This document shows, piece by piece, positions 25,055 through 33,933 of a stretch of DNA of 60,779 bases. The DNA is taken from contig CAZHHH010000001.1 of NCBI GenBank assembly GCA_964532085.1, forward strand, positions 1 through 60,779. Reading direction: 5' to 3'. A model generated the notes under the pieces. The model was given only the letters and a program-made list of their open reading frames with translations, searched no databases and was not told the origin of the DNA. Position 1 is the first letter of the stretch, and the number at the start of each line of letters is the position of its first letter. The stretch comes from CAZHHH01 sp964532085. Its GTDB lineage: Bacteria > Bacteroidota > Bacteroidia > Bacteroidales > Marinilabiliaceae. The translations under genes were made by a program, and so were the position numbers.

Positions 25055-27524
25055 TTATAAAGAGCTCGATTTTCCAATTACAGATATTATTGAAGAGACA
25101 AAAGAACGGCTCAAATCTGACAATACTATAGTAATAAGTTCCCCAACTGGTGCAGGAAAAAGTACAATTCTGCCTCTTGCTCTTTTAGAAGAAGAGTGGC
25201 TTAATGATAAAAAAATCATTATGCTTGAACCACGAAGATTGGCCACAAGAACAATTGCAAACCGAATGGCTAATCTTATTGACGAAAATGCGGGCGAAAC
25301 TGTTGGATATAGAGTAAGATTTGATACAAAAGTCTCTAACAAAACTAAATTAGAAGTAGTAACAGAGGGTATTTTAACTCGCATGTTACAAACTGATAAC
25401 ACCCTTGAAGATATTGGTTTAATTATATTTGATGAGTTTCACGAACGAAACATTCATTCTGATTTAGCTTTGGTACTATGTCGCCAAATTCAACAACTGA
25501 TACGTCCCGATTTACGTATAATTATAATGTCTGCGACTCTTGATACAGACCTGATTGCAGAGAAATTAAAAGCACCAATAATAGAAAGCTATGGAAGACA
25601 ATATCCTGTTAAAATTATTCACAAAGGACAAAGTGATATCAGATTATTACCTAAACTTACCGCACGATTAATTACTGAAATTTTAGCAAAAGAGAAAGGT
25701 GATATTTTAGCTTTTTTGCCGGGTGAAGCTGAAATTAGAAAATGTGAAGAACTATTATCAAAAACTGATAAAAATATAGCCATACATCCACTATATGGAA
25801 ATTTGCCATATAGAGCACAATTAGCTGCCATACTACCAAATAAATTTGGCAAACGTAAAGTAGTTCTATCCACATCAATTGCAGAGACAAGTTTAACAAT
25901 TGAAGGTGTGTCAATTGTTGTTGACAGCGGTTTTGGACGAACATTAAAATATTCACCCTCCTCTGGTTTGTCACGACTTGTTACAGTTGACATCACCCTT
26001 GATGAAGCTGACCAACGAGCTGGACGTGCAGGCAGATTAGGTCCGGGTAAATGCTACAGAATGTGGAGCATTGCTGATGAAGAGAGAATGGCTCAACACA
26101 GAACACCTGAGATAGTAATCTCTGATTTAAGTTCGTTAGTATTAAATCTTGCTCAATATGGTGAATTAAACATCGAAAACTTAAACTGGATTACACAACC
26201 TCCAAACGCCAATATTATAGAGGCTAAGGAGCTACTTACCCAAATTGATGCTATTGATAATAACAAAATTAACAAACACGGAATTGCCGTAAACAATCTA
26301 CCTTGCCATCCACGCATCGGACATATGCTAATTATGGCAAAGGATCACAATCTACTACCATTAGCTACAGATTTAGCTGCCATTTTAGAGGAACGAGACC
26401 CAATGGGCAGAGAAAGTGGAATTGATATAAACCACAGAATAGAAGAGCTGAGACGACAGAGAGAAAACGATTGGGAAAATAGAAAATGGAGAAACATTAT
26501 AAAAATTGCTAGCTCTTATCGAAGATTATTCAATGCCAATGAAGAAAATAGCTATTTTGACCATTATGACACCGGGCTTTTGCTTGTTTATGCATATCCT
26601 GAACGGATTGCATTTGCAAGACCGGGAAGCAATGCACGATTTCAGCTATCAAATGGCAAACACGTAATGGCTCATCATTCAGACTCATTGGCTCATGAAG
26701 AGTGGTTAGCCGTAGCACACCTTGACGAACGAGAAGAAACCGGTAAAATATTCTTAGCATCCCCACTAAATCCTAAAGATTTAGCACCTTTGGTTAAAGA
26801 ACGTGAATATATTAGATGGGACAATGAAAGTGGAGAGATAAAAGCTACAAATGATATAAGAATTGGTAGTATAGTTTTAAAATCAACACCAATTCAAAAC
26901 ATTAATCAAGAAGAGATTGTCAAAATTCTTTGTGAAGTAATAAAAAAAGATGGAGCGAATCTTTTAGATTTTAACAAAGATGTAATTCAATTTCAAAATA
27001 GAGTTATATCTCTAAAAACATGGAATAATCTTGAAAATTGGCCTGATTTTACCACCGATAATATTCTAAAGAACTGCAAAAAGTGGTTATCACCATACTT
27101 TATAAATATCAAGAAAGAAGAAGATTTTAAAAAATTAAATCTTAAAGAGATTCTAACCTATATATTGGATTTTGAGCAACAAGAACAACTAAAAAACCTT
27201 GCACCTGAAAGAATTCAAGTGCCAAGTGGTTCTTATATCAAAGTGAATTATTCATTCAATGGAGACATTCCCATATTAGCTGTAAGATTGCAAGAACTTT
27301 TTGGTTTAGGAGAAACACCATCCATTAACAATGGACAAACAAACCTTCTACTGCACATCCTTTCACCGGGTTTTAAACCTGTTCAAATCACGTCGGACTT
27401 AAAAAGCTTTTGGAACAACACCTATTTTGAAGTCAAAAAAGAGCTAAAAAGTAGATATCCAAAACACTCATGGCCTGAAAATCCATGGAGTGCAGAAGCT
27501 GTAAGAGGTGTTAAAAGAAGGTGA
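25044..27524 (+). CDS. hrpB: ATP-dependent helicase HrpB (DEAH-box-like)
   Basis: 826 residues. Walker A is SSPTGAGKST near residue 33, motif Ia is MLEPRRLATR, motif II is DEFHERN (HrpB uses DEFH rather than DEAH), motif III is IIMSATLDTD, motif V is STSIAETSLTIEG, and motif VI is DQRAGRAGRLGPGKCYR. The C-terminal half carries the HrpB-specific domain with the ending ELKSRYPKHSWPENPW. Its start overlaps the AlbA_2 gene by 11 nt. The end carries one copy of a 36-nt direct repeat that also occurs at the end of the facing glycosidase gene. Confidence 0.95.
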   Translation: MKFNYKELDFPITDIIEETKERLKSDNTIVISSPTGAGKSTILPLALLEEEWLNDKKIIMLEPRRLATRTIANRMANLIDENAGETVGYRVRFDTKVSNKTKLEVVTEGILTRMLQTDNTLEDIGLIIFDEFHERNIHSDLALVLCRQIQQLIRPDLRIIIMSATLDTDLIAEKLKAPIIESYGRQYPVKIIHKGQSDIRLLPKLTARLITEILAKEKGDILAFLPGEAEIRKCEELLSKTDKNIAIHPLYGNLPYRAQLAAILPNKFGKRKVVLSTSIAETSLTIEGVSIVVDSGFGRTLKYSPSSGLSRLVTVDITLDEADQRAGRAGRLGPGKCYRMWSIADEERMAQHRTPEIVISDLSSLVLNLAQYGELNIENLNWITQPPNANIIEAKELLTQIDAIDNNKINKHGIAVNNLPCHPRIGHMLIMAKDHNLLPLATDLAAILEERDPMGRESGIDINHRIEELRRQRENDWENRKWRNIIKIASSYRRLFNANEENSYFDHYDTGLLLVYAYPERIAFARPGSNARFQLSNGKHVMAHHSDSLAHEEWLAVAHLDEREETGKIFLASPLNPKDLAPLVKEREYIRWDNESGEIKATNDIRIGSIVLKSTPIQNINQEEIVKILCEVIKKDGANLLDFNKDVIQFQNRVISLKTWNNLENWPDFTTDNILKNCKKWLSPYFINIKKEEDFKKLNLKEILTYILDFEQQEQLKNLAPERIQVPSGSYIKVNYSFNGDIPILAVRLQELFGLGETPSINNGQTNLLLHILSPGFKPVQITSDLKSFWNNTYFEVKKELKSRYPKHSWPENPWSAEAVRGVKRR

Positions 27525-27597
27525 TATTACTGCTTGTAAAAGGGATACTCTCCCTTGACGTGCTGTAAGAGGTGTTAAAAGAAGGTGATATTACTGC
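27498..27597. repeat. 36-nt direct repeat across two convergent gene ends
   Basis: Copies at 27498-27533 and 27562-27597 are identical, beginning GCTGTAAGAGGTGTT and ending GATATTACTGC, with a 64-nt offset. The first contains the hrpB stop; the second contains the stop and last codon of the GH3 gene. Confidence 0.93.
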
Positions 27598-29282
27598 ACA
27601 ACAGCACCATCACCCACATTGCAAATACCTGACACAGTAACAGGACAAACACCAGATGCTCCAATGGAACCAGAAAGAAATTTAAGCATACTATTTACAG
27701 AATATTCATTAAATTCATAATTAAGTATTAGTCCACTATTCTTAAAAACATCTTTCCACTGTCGCATAAAATATGGATTATCCAAAAATACAAAATAAGT
27801 GTTATCACTAACTTTTGACAAGAAGTTATTCAACAACGCTCTATTTTGTGACTTCCTAATCCATTTTCCATCCTCTATAATTATTACTTGCTGAGTTTTG
27901 CCGCTATAAATAGAACTAATTCTGTTAATTAAATTATTATTTAAAATCTCTGTTTTTACACCCGCTATAGTTGAATTTCCAAGCGTTACAAAAAGAGTAG
28001 AACTGTTCATTTTATCCTCTGTATGAAAAAACTCTGGTAAAACCCTCAAAGCGGTTAAAGAAGCATCATATAACTCTTGTTTAAGTTCTTTAGAATTGGC
28101 TCTTATTACATTTTCAATACTATCATTTTTAACAAATGATTTTTGCTCTTTTTCAATTAACCAATATTTAAAAGCAAGTGATTTTTTACATTTTGCCTCT
28201 ATCTCTTGCCACGTAATTGATGAATCTTTTACAGACTTCTTTACAGACTCAATAGCTTTTGGTAAATTCTCTGTAAACTCAACAATATCTGTTCCTGCAA
28301 TCAAAGCAACTGCATCTATTTCGCCAGGCTCTCCCATAAATTTTGCTCCCGTCATATTTATAGCATCACTTATAACTAGCCCTTTAAAACCAAGTTCTTG
28401 TTTTAATAAAGTGTCTAAAATATGTGGAGAAAAACTTGATGGTACACCTTTTTCAGGATTTAATGCAGGCACTTGCAAATGAGCAGACATAACTCCCCAA
28501 ATACCATCATCTATCAAAGCTTTGAATGGCACAAGTTCCACACTATCAAGCTCAATTCTTGAACGATTTACCAACGGCAAAGTAGAGTGCGAATCAGCAG
28601 AGGTATCACCATGTCCAGGAAAATGCTTTGCCACAGCCATAATACCGTTATCCTGCATCCCTTTCATATATCCAAATGCCTTTTCTGCAACATTATGTGG
28701 ATTTTCTCCAAAAGAACGCATTCCAATAACAGGATTTATCGGATTGCTGTTCACATCTGCAACAGGAGCCATATTTACGTGAACACCCAAACACTTAAAT
28801 TCATCAGCAATTTGAGCACCCATTTTATAGATTAGCTCATTATTATTAATAGCGCCAAGAGTCATAGCACGAGGAAATCTTTCAACATCTAACATTCTCA
28901 TCCCAAGTCCAGTTTCACCGTCCATAGAGATAATCATCGGAAGCTTAGATAACCCCTGCACATTTTGAATCAAATCTTCAGCTTCATCATATTTCATCCT
29001 CATTATTAAGATTCCTCCGGGCTGATATTTTTCAATAAGTGCCTTGTCTCTCAAATAGCCATTTGATGTTGTAGGATATGACATTGAAAGCCAAAATAAC
29101 TGACTTATAACTTCATCTTCTGATAAAGTTGACATAACCGAATCAACCCACTGCTCACTCTCTTTATATAGTTTTTCTAAAGTAAATTTATCTTCAACAA
29201 CATCTTGACTTTGTGTTCCACAAGCCAAAATATTTAGAGATATAACAAATAGAAAAACAATATTTAAAATCTTATTTATCAT
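27591..29282 (-). CDS. Glycoside hydrolase family 3 lipoprotein, NagZ-like
   Basis: 563 residues with a lipobox (ISLNILACGTQ; Cys21). The catalytic domain contains KHFPGHGDTSADSHSTLP, the His-Asp acid/base loop of NagZ-type beta-N-acetylhexosaminidases, and the nucleophile region GFKGLVISDAINM. After residue about 370 there is a C-terminal GH3-like domain. It probably cleaves GlcNAc-linked muropeptides or glycans at the periplasmic face. The last residues (SGICNVGDGAVVQ) lie within the 36-nt duplication, so the natural C-terminus may have been altered. DUF3467 lies 12 nt upstream. Confidence 0.9.
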   Translation of the reverse strand: MINKILNIVFLFVISLNILACGTQSQDVVEDKFTLEKLYKESEQWVDSVMSTLSEDEVISQLFWLSMSYPTTSNGYLRDKALIEKYQPGGILIMRMKYDEAEDLIQNVQGLSKLPMIISMDGETGLGMRMLDVERFPRAMTLGAINNNELIYKMGAQIADEFKCLGVHVNMAPVADVNSNPINPVIGMRSFGENPHNVAEKAFGYMKGMQDNGIMAVAKHFPGHGDTSADSHSTLPLVNRSRIELDSVELVPFKALIDDGIWGVMSAHLQVPALNPEKGVPSSFSPHILDTLLKQELGFKGLVISDAINMTGAKFMGEPGEIDAVALIAGTDIVEFTENLPKAIESVKKSVKDSSITWQEIEAKCKKSLAFKYWLIEKEQKSFVKNDSIENVIRANSKELKQELYDASLTALRVLPEFFHTEDKMNSSTLFVTLGNSTIAGVKTEILNNNLINRISSIYSGKTQQVIIIEDGKWIRKSQNRALLNNFLSKVSDNTYFVFLDNPYFMRQWKDVFKNSGLILNYEFNEYSVNSMLKFLSGSIGASGVCPVTVSGICNVGDGAVVQ

Positions 29283-29294
29283 TTTTTATATAAA

Positions 29295-29609
29295 TTATGC
29301 TTCGCCAGCAGGACCTGAGAAAGTCATAGGCATACCACCTTGTGGTTCATCTAAATTTTTTATTTTTCCAAACTGATTTTCATAACGCAAAATGTTATCT
29401 TGCAAAGCATCAAGTAATCTTTTTGCATGTTCTGGAGTTAAAACAACTCTAGATTTAACCTGCGCCTTTGGTACGCCAGGCATAACTCGGATAAAATCAA
29501 CCACAAACTCTGATGGCGAATGACTTATAATTGCAAGATTTGAATAGGTACCTTGCCCAACTTCTTCGTTTAGTTCTATCTTTAATTGTTTGTTCTTATT
29601 CTGTTCCAT
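29295..29609 (-). CDS. DUF3467 domain protein
   Basis: 104 residues, function unknown. It has the family pattern GTYSNLAIISHSPSEFVVDF and VLTPEHAKRLLDALQDNI, a short beta-rich domain with a helix. In other Bacteroidota that I recall, this gene sits immediately downstream of rpoC; here 4.1 kb of TonB/lipoprotein genes separate the two. It precedes the GH3 gene by 12 nt. Confidence 0.85.
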   Translation of the reverse strand: MEQNKNKQLKIELNEEVGQGTYSNLAIISHSPSEFVVDFIRVMPGVPKAQVKSRVVLTPEHAKRLLDALQDNILRYENQFGKIKNLDEPQGGMPMTFSGPAGEA

Positions 29610-29681
29610 AGTTTAATATTTTATTTTAAAACAAATATATAGATTTGAAGTTATTTAAAAGAGTATTTCAACATATAAAAC

Positions 29682-32021
29682 TCAGAAATTATATGTATAA
29701 CTGACAGAAGGCATAATTGGGAATAAACTACTTTGATATAATTTTAATTTTCCATCATATTGTTCATCATCAAAATAATCGTCTGTATCCCAGAAATAGA
29801 AATATGGATTTTGCCTATTATATGCGTTATAAATACTAAAACTCCAGATTCGTTCGCCACGTTTCTTTTGTTTTTTAATATTAAGACCTAAATCGAGTTT
29901 ATGATAACTACGCATTCTAAAAGAATTTTTATCTCCATAAATCTGAGCTCGTTCAAAAACTATATTTTTATCCTCCTCATTAAAATAGAGATAATTATCA
30001 ATTGCTAAATATTGTCCATATCCAAGAGTTATTGCATTACCTGTGCCATAAACCCATGTTGCAGACACATCAATATTATCACTTATTTTATATAAATAAA
30101 CTGCATTAAAATCATGTCGTCTATCATATTTGAATGGATATGATTTTCCAGAATTTATATTCTCAAATTTCCTATTAGTTTTAGAAAAAGTATAACTTAA
30201 CCAACCTGTTGACTTCCCAATATCTTTTTTAATAAACCCTTCAATACCATAAGATTTTCCAACTCCATTATTTTCTACTTTCTCTTCCCAGTTCTCAACA
30301 AAATTCAATGAATAATGTCCCTCTTTAAATGAAATTAAATTTGACATTTTTTTATAATATGCCTCGATACTATAATCTATCAATTCATTTGAAATAAAAA
30401 ATCCTAATGAAAACTGTTCAGCTTTTTCGGGTAACATCTTTTTTGTTACTGGTAACCAATAATCAATGGGCATTGAAAGACCTTCTGTTGTTAGCATATG
30501 AACATTTTGCTGCATAATTGAATAAGCAAACCTTAAGGAGTTATTTTTATTTAAATTAAAATTCATAGAAAACCGAGGTTCTGGAGCAAAATAATTTTGT
30601 TCTTCTATTTTAAAATAACTATATCTTAATCCTAAATTTAATTCAACAAAACTCGAAATATCTATCTGATTCTCGATATAGAAAGAAGATTCAAACACTT
30701 CTGGAGTATTACTTTTAAAAGTATTAACTTCTGATACACCATCATAAAAATACTTGACTACATTTGAAGATGGTTTATATTTATGATATACACTACTACC
30801 CCCTAATAAAATTCTATACTCATTTAATGGATTATATTCAAAATCAACGAGTAAACCAAAGTCAGAAATATTTGAAATAAAATTAGACTTTGAATAATCA
30901 TTTCTAAAAATATAATTTTCATCAGTTTGCTTATTATATTTTGTGTGGTATAAAGTTATATTACTAAACAAATTATACCTATAAAGATGACTCCACCTCA
31001 TAGAAGTTAAAATATTACCCCACTGTTCCACAAATTCTATTTTTTCTTTTTTAGAATTCTTCATTTTACTCGACAGTTTATCTTTCCCATTATAAAAGCT
31101 TAAATAGAACCTATCTTTATGAGAAATCTTATAATTTATTTTAGCATTTACATCATAAAAATAATAACCAAGCATAAAACCATCTAAAGCAAAATATGAT
31201 ATAGGTTTTGAAAATAAATCATACATCAATCTTCTAACTGAAATTATATAAGAAGCTGTATCTTTTTTTATTGGTCCTTCTACTGAAATTTTTGAAGAAA
31301 TCATACCAATTGTAGCACTTCCTGTATGCTTTTTCATATTACCTTCATTCATTCTAATATCAACAATAGAAGATAACCTATTTCCATATCGTGCAGGAAA
31401 TCCACCTTTTATTAATGTAACTGAGTTTATAGCATCAGGATTAAATACAGAAACAAATCCGCCAAGATGATTAACATAGTAAAGTGGAACACCATCTAAA
31501 AGCATTAAATTTTGATCACCCGACCCTCCGCGTACATATAAACCACTTGACCCTTCATTTCCAGACTGCACGCCAGGCAACAATTGCAATGCCTTTATCA
31601 AATCTTTCTCTCCGCCAAGAGAGGGCAAAGACTTTACGTGCTCCATTGATATTTTATGAGTAGAAATATCATTTGTTGGTATATTTCGTTGTGCAACAAC
31701 CCATACCTCATCAATCTCAGCACCACAAGAGAGTGATATATTTAACTCTTTATTCTCTTTTAAAATTATTGTTTTTTGATAAGATTTATAACCTACAAAT
31801 GATACTGTTAAAATAATTGTATCATTTTTAGGCATTTTAATAGAATAAAATCCATAACTATTAGAAGTAGAACCTATATTTGTGTTACTATCATAAATAG
31901 TTGCTCCTATTAGCCTTTCTCCTGTTTCTCTATCAGATATATATCCAAAAATCGTAGATGTTTGTGAGAATAATGAAATGGAGATTATAAAAAGTAATAA
32001 GGTTAAAATATCTTTTTTCAT
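29682..32021 (-). CDS. TonB-dependent receptor with carboxypeptidase-regulatory-like N-domain
   Basis: 779 residues; signal peptide ends SISLFSQ. A CarboxypepD-reg-like domain spans about 22-100 (IFGYISDRETGERLIGATI). The plug follows (about 115-220) with LPGVQSGNEGSSGLYVRGG and MLLDGVPLYYVNHLGG. A 22-strand barrel completes the protein, ending in aromatic YTYNF as outer-membrane proteins do. Its ATG overlaps the TGA of the DUF4249 gene (ATGA at 32018-32021), so translation is coupled. The DUF4249/receptor pair is a recurrent transport unit in Bacteroidota; the ligand is unknown. Confidence 0.93.
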   Translation of the reverse strand: MKKDILTLLLFIISISLFSQTSTIFGYISDRETGERLIGATIYDSNTNIGSTSNSYGFYSIKMPKNDTIILTVSFVGYKSYQKTIILKENKELNISLSCGAEIDEVWVVAQRNIPTNDISTHKISMEHVKSLPSLGGEKDLIKALQLLPGVQSGNEGSSGLYVRGGSGDQNLMLLDGVPLYYVNHLGGFVSVFNPDAINSVTLIKGGFPARYGNRLSSIVDIRMNEGNMKKHTGSATIGMISSKISVEGPIKKDTASYIISVRRLMYDLFSKPISYFALDGFMLGYYFYDVNAKINYKISHKDRFYLSFYNGKDKLSSKMKNSKKEKIEFVEQWGNILTSMRWSHLYRYNLFSNITLYHTKYNKQTDENYIFRNDYSKSNFISNISDFGLLVDFEYNPLNEYRILLGGSSVYHKYKPSSNVVKYFYDGVSEVNTFKSNTPEVFESSFYIENQIDISSFVELNLGLRYSYFKIEEQNYFAPEPRFSMNFNLNKNNSLRFAYSIMQQNVHMLTTEGLSMPIDYWLPVTKKMLPEKAEQFSLGFFISNELIDYSIEAYYKKMSNLISFKEGHYSLNFVENWEEKVENNGVGKSYGIEGFIKKDIGKSTGWLSYTFSKTNRKFENINSGKSYPFKYDRRHDFNAVYLYKISDNIDVSATWVYGTGNAITLGYGQYLAIDNYLYFNEEDKNIVFERAQIYGDKNSFRMRSYHKLDLGLNIKKQKKRGERIWSFSIYNAYNRQNPYFYFWDTDDYFDDEQYDGKLKLYQSSLFPIMPSVSYTYNF

Positions 32022-32890
32022 CTGTTTTTATTAACAAATATTGTATCTGAATATTCTTGATAACCAGCAAATATTCCATATCCATTCTCAATATTCGAAA
32101 AAAGAGTAACTGGATTTCCACCTCCATCCCAAATATCTCCTTCTTGATTATCTAAGTGAAGTGCTAAAGATTTCTTGTACTTATAATAATTATTAGATAC
32201 AGAACGAAGAGTTATCACAATATCCTTTTCATCACCTTCATATCTAAAATTAAATCTCAATAAATTTTGTCCCTGTTTCAAGAACTTGTTGCTAAATAAA
32301 AGATTTGGGTAATAAAACTCAACACCATCTTCGCTAACAAAAGCTAAATCATAACTCCATAAATCTCCACTACTTATACTCCCATACTTAGTATGCAGTT
32401 CATAAGTTAATTCATAATAATTTTCTGTTTCTTTACTATCAAAAAGCTCAATTACAACCTCAGAAAAATAATCTCCCTCATCATCTTTACCAACTTTAGA
32501 GATATAATCTATAATTTCAAACTCTTTATAAAAAGGTAATAAATCCGAAGTTACTACCTTAATATTATCATCAACTAAAAGTTCTAATTTATAAATATTA
32601 TTTTCCTTTGGTCGTAAATTAGTTATTATGGTTTTTTCTTTAAATATGTAATCAACTTCTATCTTTTCGTTATTTTCATATACAACAAGTTGATTTATTT
32701 CTTTAGGATATAATATAAAATCATTAGTTGATGCTGAATAAGATATATAAATGTGCATCAAACTGTCAGATTGAAATAAGCAATTAACAACAGGTAGAGA
32801 ATTGTATTCAGGAATTTTTATGCTTACTTCCTTAATGCAAGAAGTAAGCATAAAAATATAAGATCCTATAAAAATATAATTTTTAATCAT
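32018..32890 (-). CDS. DUF4249 lipoprotein, partner of the TonB receptor
   Basis: 290 residues, lipobox IFMLTSC (Cys17). The beta-rich body carries YNSLPVVNCLFQSDSLMHIY and an N-terminal strand pattern typical of DUF4249 surface lipoproteins, which are thought to capture ligand for the adjoining receptor. It overlaps the receptor start by 4 nt and follows the upstream lipoprotein after 16 nt, so the three form one operon. DUF assignment is from pattern recognition. Confidence 0.83.
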   Translation of the reverse strand: MIKNYIFIGSYIFMLTSCIKEVSIKIPEYNSLPVVNCLFQSDSLMHIYISYSASTNDFILYPKEINQLVVYENNEKIEVDYIFKEKTIITNLRPKENNIYKLELLVDDNIKVVTSDLLPFYKEFEIIDYISKVGKDDEGDYFSEVVIELFDSKETENYYELTYELHTKYGSISSGDLWSYDLAFVSEDGVEFYYPNLLFSNKFLKQGQNLLRFNFRYEGDEKDIVITLRSVSNNYYKYKKSLALHLDNQEGDIWDGGGNPVTLFSNIENGYGIFAGYQEYSDTIFVNKNR

Positions 32891-32906
32891 CTTTTGTTTT
32901 TAATCC

Positions 32907-33776
32907 CTATCTCTTTAAACCAACTACAGTAGACTTATAATCACCTGTATTATTATCATTATAAAAGAAATAAACGTTGTAGTTATACTCTGTCAATCTC
33001 CTTGTAGAAGAATAAGGACGATAATTATACGAACTACAATTTCCATAACTATAATAATGTGATATTTTCTTTTTAGATTTATTACGTGGTTTATAATAAT
33101 TATTGTCACCTTCCAATTCTAACCCATAATCTACCCAACCATTACACCCAATTTTTGTTGTATGTTTTATTTTTGCTTGTAATGAAAAATAAATTCCTGC
33201 AGTTTGGTAAACTACTTTATACTTCAATTTTCCTCCTGACGTTTGCCAATAATAAGGTCCTTTTTTAGATTTTTTCAACTTTTCAACAGCAATAATACCA
33301 CTCTCATCTTCTTCAACACCGTAAAAAATAATATCAATCACATTTGACTCTGTAGAGTATGTTTTATGACTTTTCTCTTTTTTAAATTTTAATTTACTAT
33401 TTGATATCACATTTACTATTTCATTTTCTAAATCTAAAATAAATTTGTTTTCGCCGATAATTATTTCATAATTTTCATTTAATAATGCACCTAACAACTC
33501 ATCTTGTACATATTTGTTATCACAATAATCAACATTATAAAGTAATGAGTTAAAACCTAACATTTCACCCCAAGTTAATAATTCAACTTCATCCATTTCC
33601 GACAAATACTCTATAGCATTTTCATAATCTTCAAGCTTAGGAAAAACTAAAGTATTATTTTCCACAGATACATCAAAATTTGTTTCATTAAAAATACTCT
33701 TTTCTAAGATTAAATTTTCATTGTCACAACTTGTTAAAAGCAAAATAAAGGACAAAATAAATACACTCTTTTTCAT
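32907..33776 (-). CDS. Lipoprotein of unknown function heading the TonB cassette (DUF4848-like)
   Basis: 289 residues, lipobox LLLTSC (Cys17). The N-terminal half is acidic and helical (FPKLEDYENAIEYLSEMDEV), a pattern I associate with DUF4848. The C-terminal half is strongly Tyr/Lys/Asn-rich and beta-like (GDNNYYKPRNKSKK, YNVYFFYNDNNTG). It is the first gene of the three-gene cassette, 16 nt before the DUF4249 lipoprotein. It could be a surface ligand-binding protein; nothing catalytic is visible. Confidence 0.7.
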   Translation of the reverse strand: MKKSVFILSFILLLTSCDNENLILEKSIFNETNFDVSVENNTLVFPKLEDYENAIEYLSEMDEVELLTWGEMLGFNSLLYNVDYCDNKYVQDELLGALLNENYEIIIGENKFILDLENEIVNVISNSKLKFKKEKSHKTYSTESNVIDIIFYGVEEDESGIIAVEKLKKSKKGPYYWQTSGGKLKYKVVYQTAGIYFSLQAKIKHTTKIGCNGWVDYGLELEGDNNYYKPRNKSKKKISHYYSYGNCSSYNYRPYSSTRRLTEYNYNVYFFYNDNNTGDYKSTVVGLKR

Positions 33777-33803
33777 TTGTAAAAATTTTTAATTAATAAT
33801 AAG

Positions 33804-33841
33804 GCACAATATACATACATATATATATATGTATATTGTGC
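33804..33841. repeat. 14-bp perfect inverted repeat with an alternating TA centre
   Basis: Arms GCACAATATACATA (33804-33817) and its complement (33828-33841) enclose a CA/TA-alternating centre; GG and CC continue the pairing outside. It lies 28 bp upstream of the ATG of the cassette's first gene, in the leader or operator region. Confidence 0.8.
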
Positions 33842-33882
33842 GCCTTGAAAGGTTAATATTTGTTAATCTTCAGGATTTTAAC

Positions 33883-33915
33883 AAAAAAAGGAGACCTTTT
33901 GAGTCTCCTTTTTTA
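33883..33915 (-). terminator. Terminator after rpoC
   Basis: A-run, then GGAGAC (33890-33895), loop CTTTTGA, then GTCTCC (33903-33908) and a T-run. It is symmetric enough to work in both directions and closes the rpoBC transcript, isolating the TonB cassette downstream. Confidence 0.85.
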
Positions 33916-33933
33916 TTCACTTTAACTATATCT

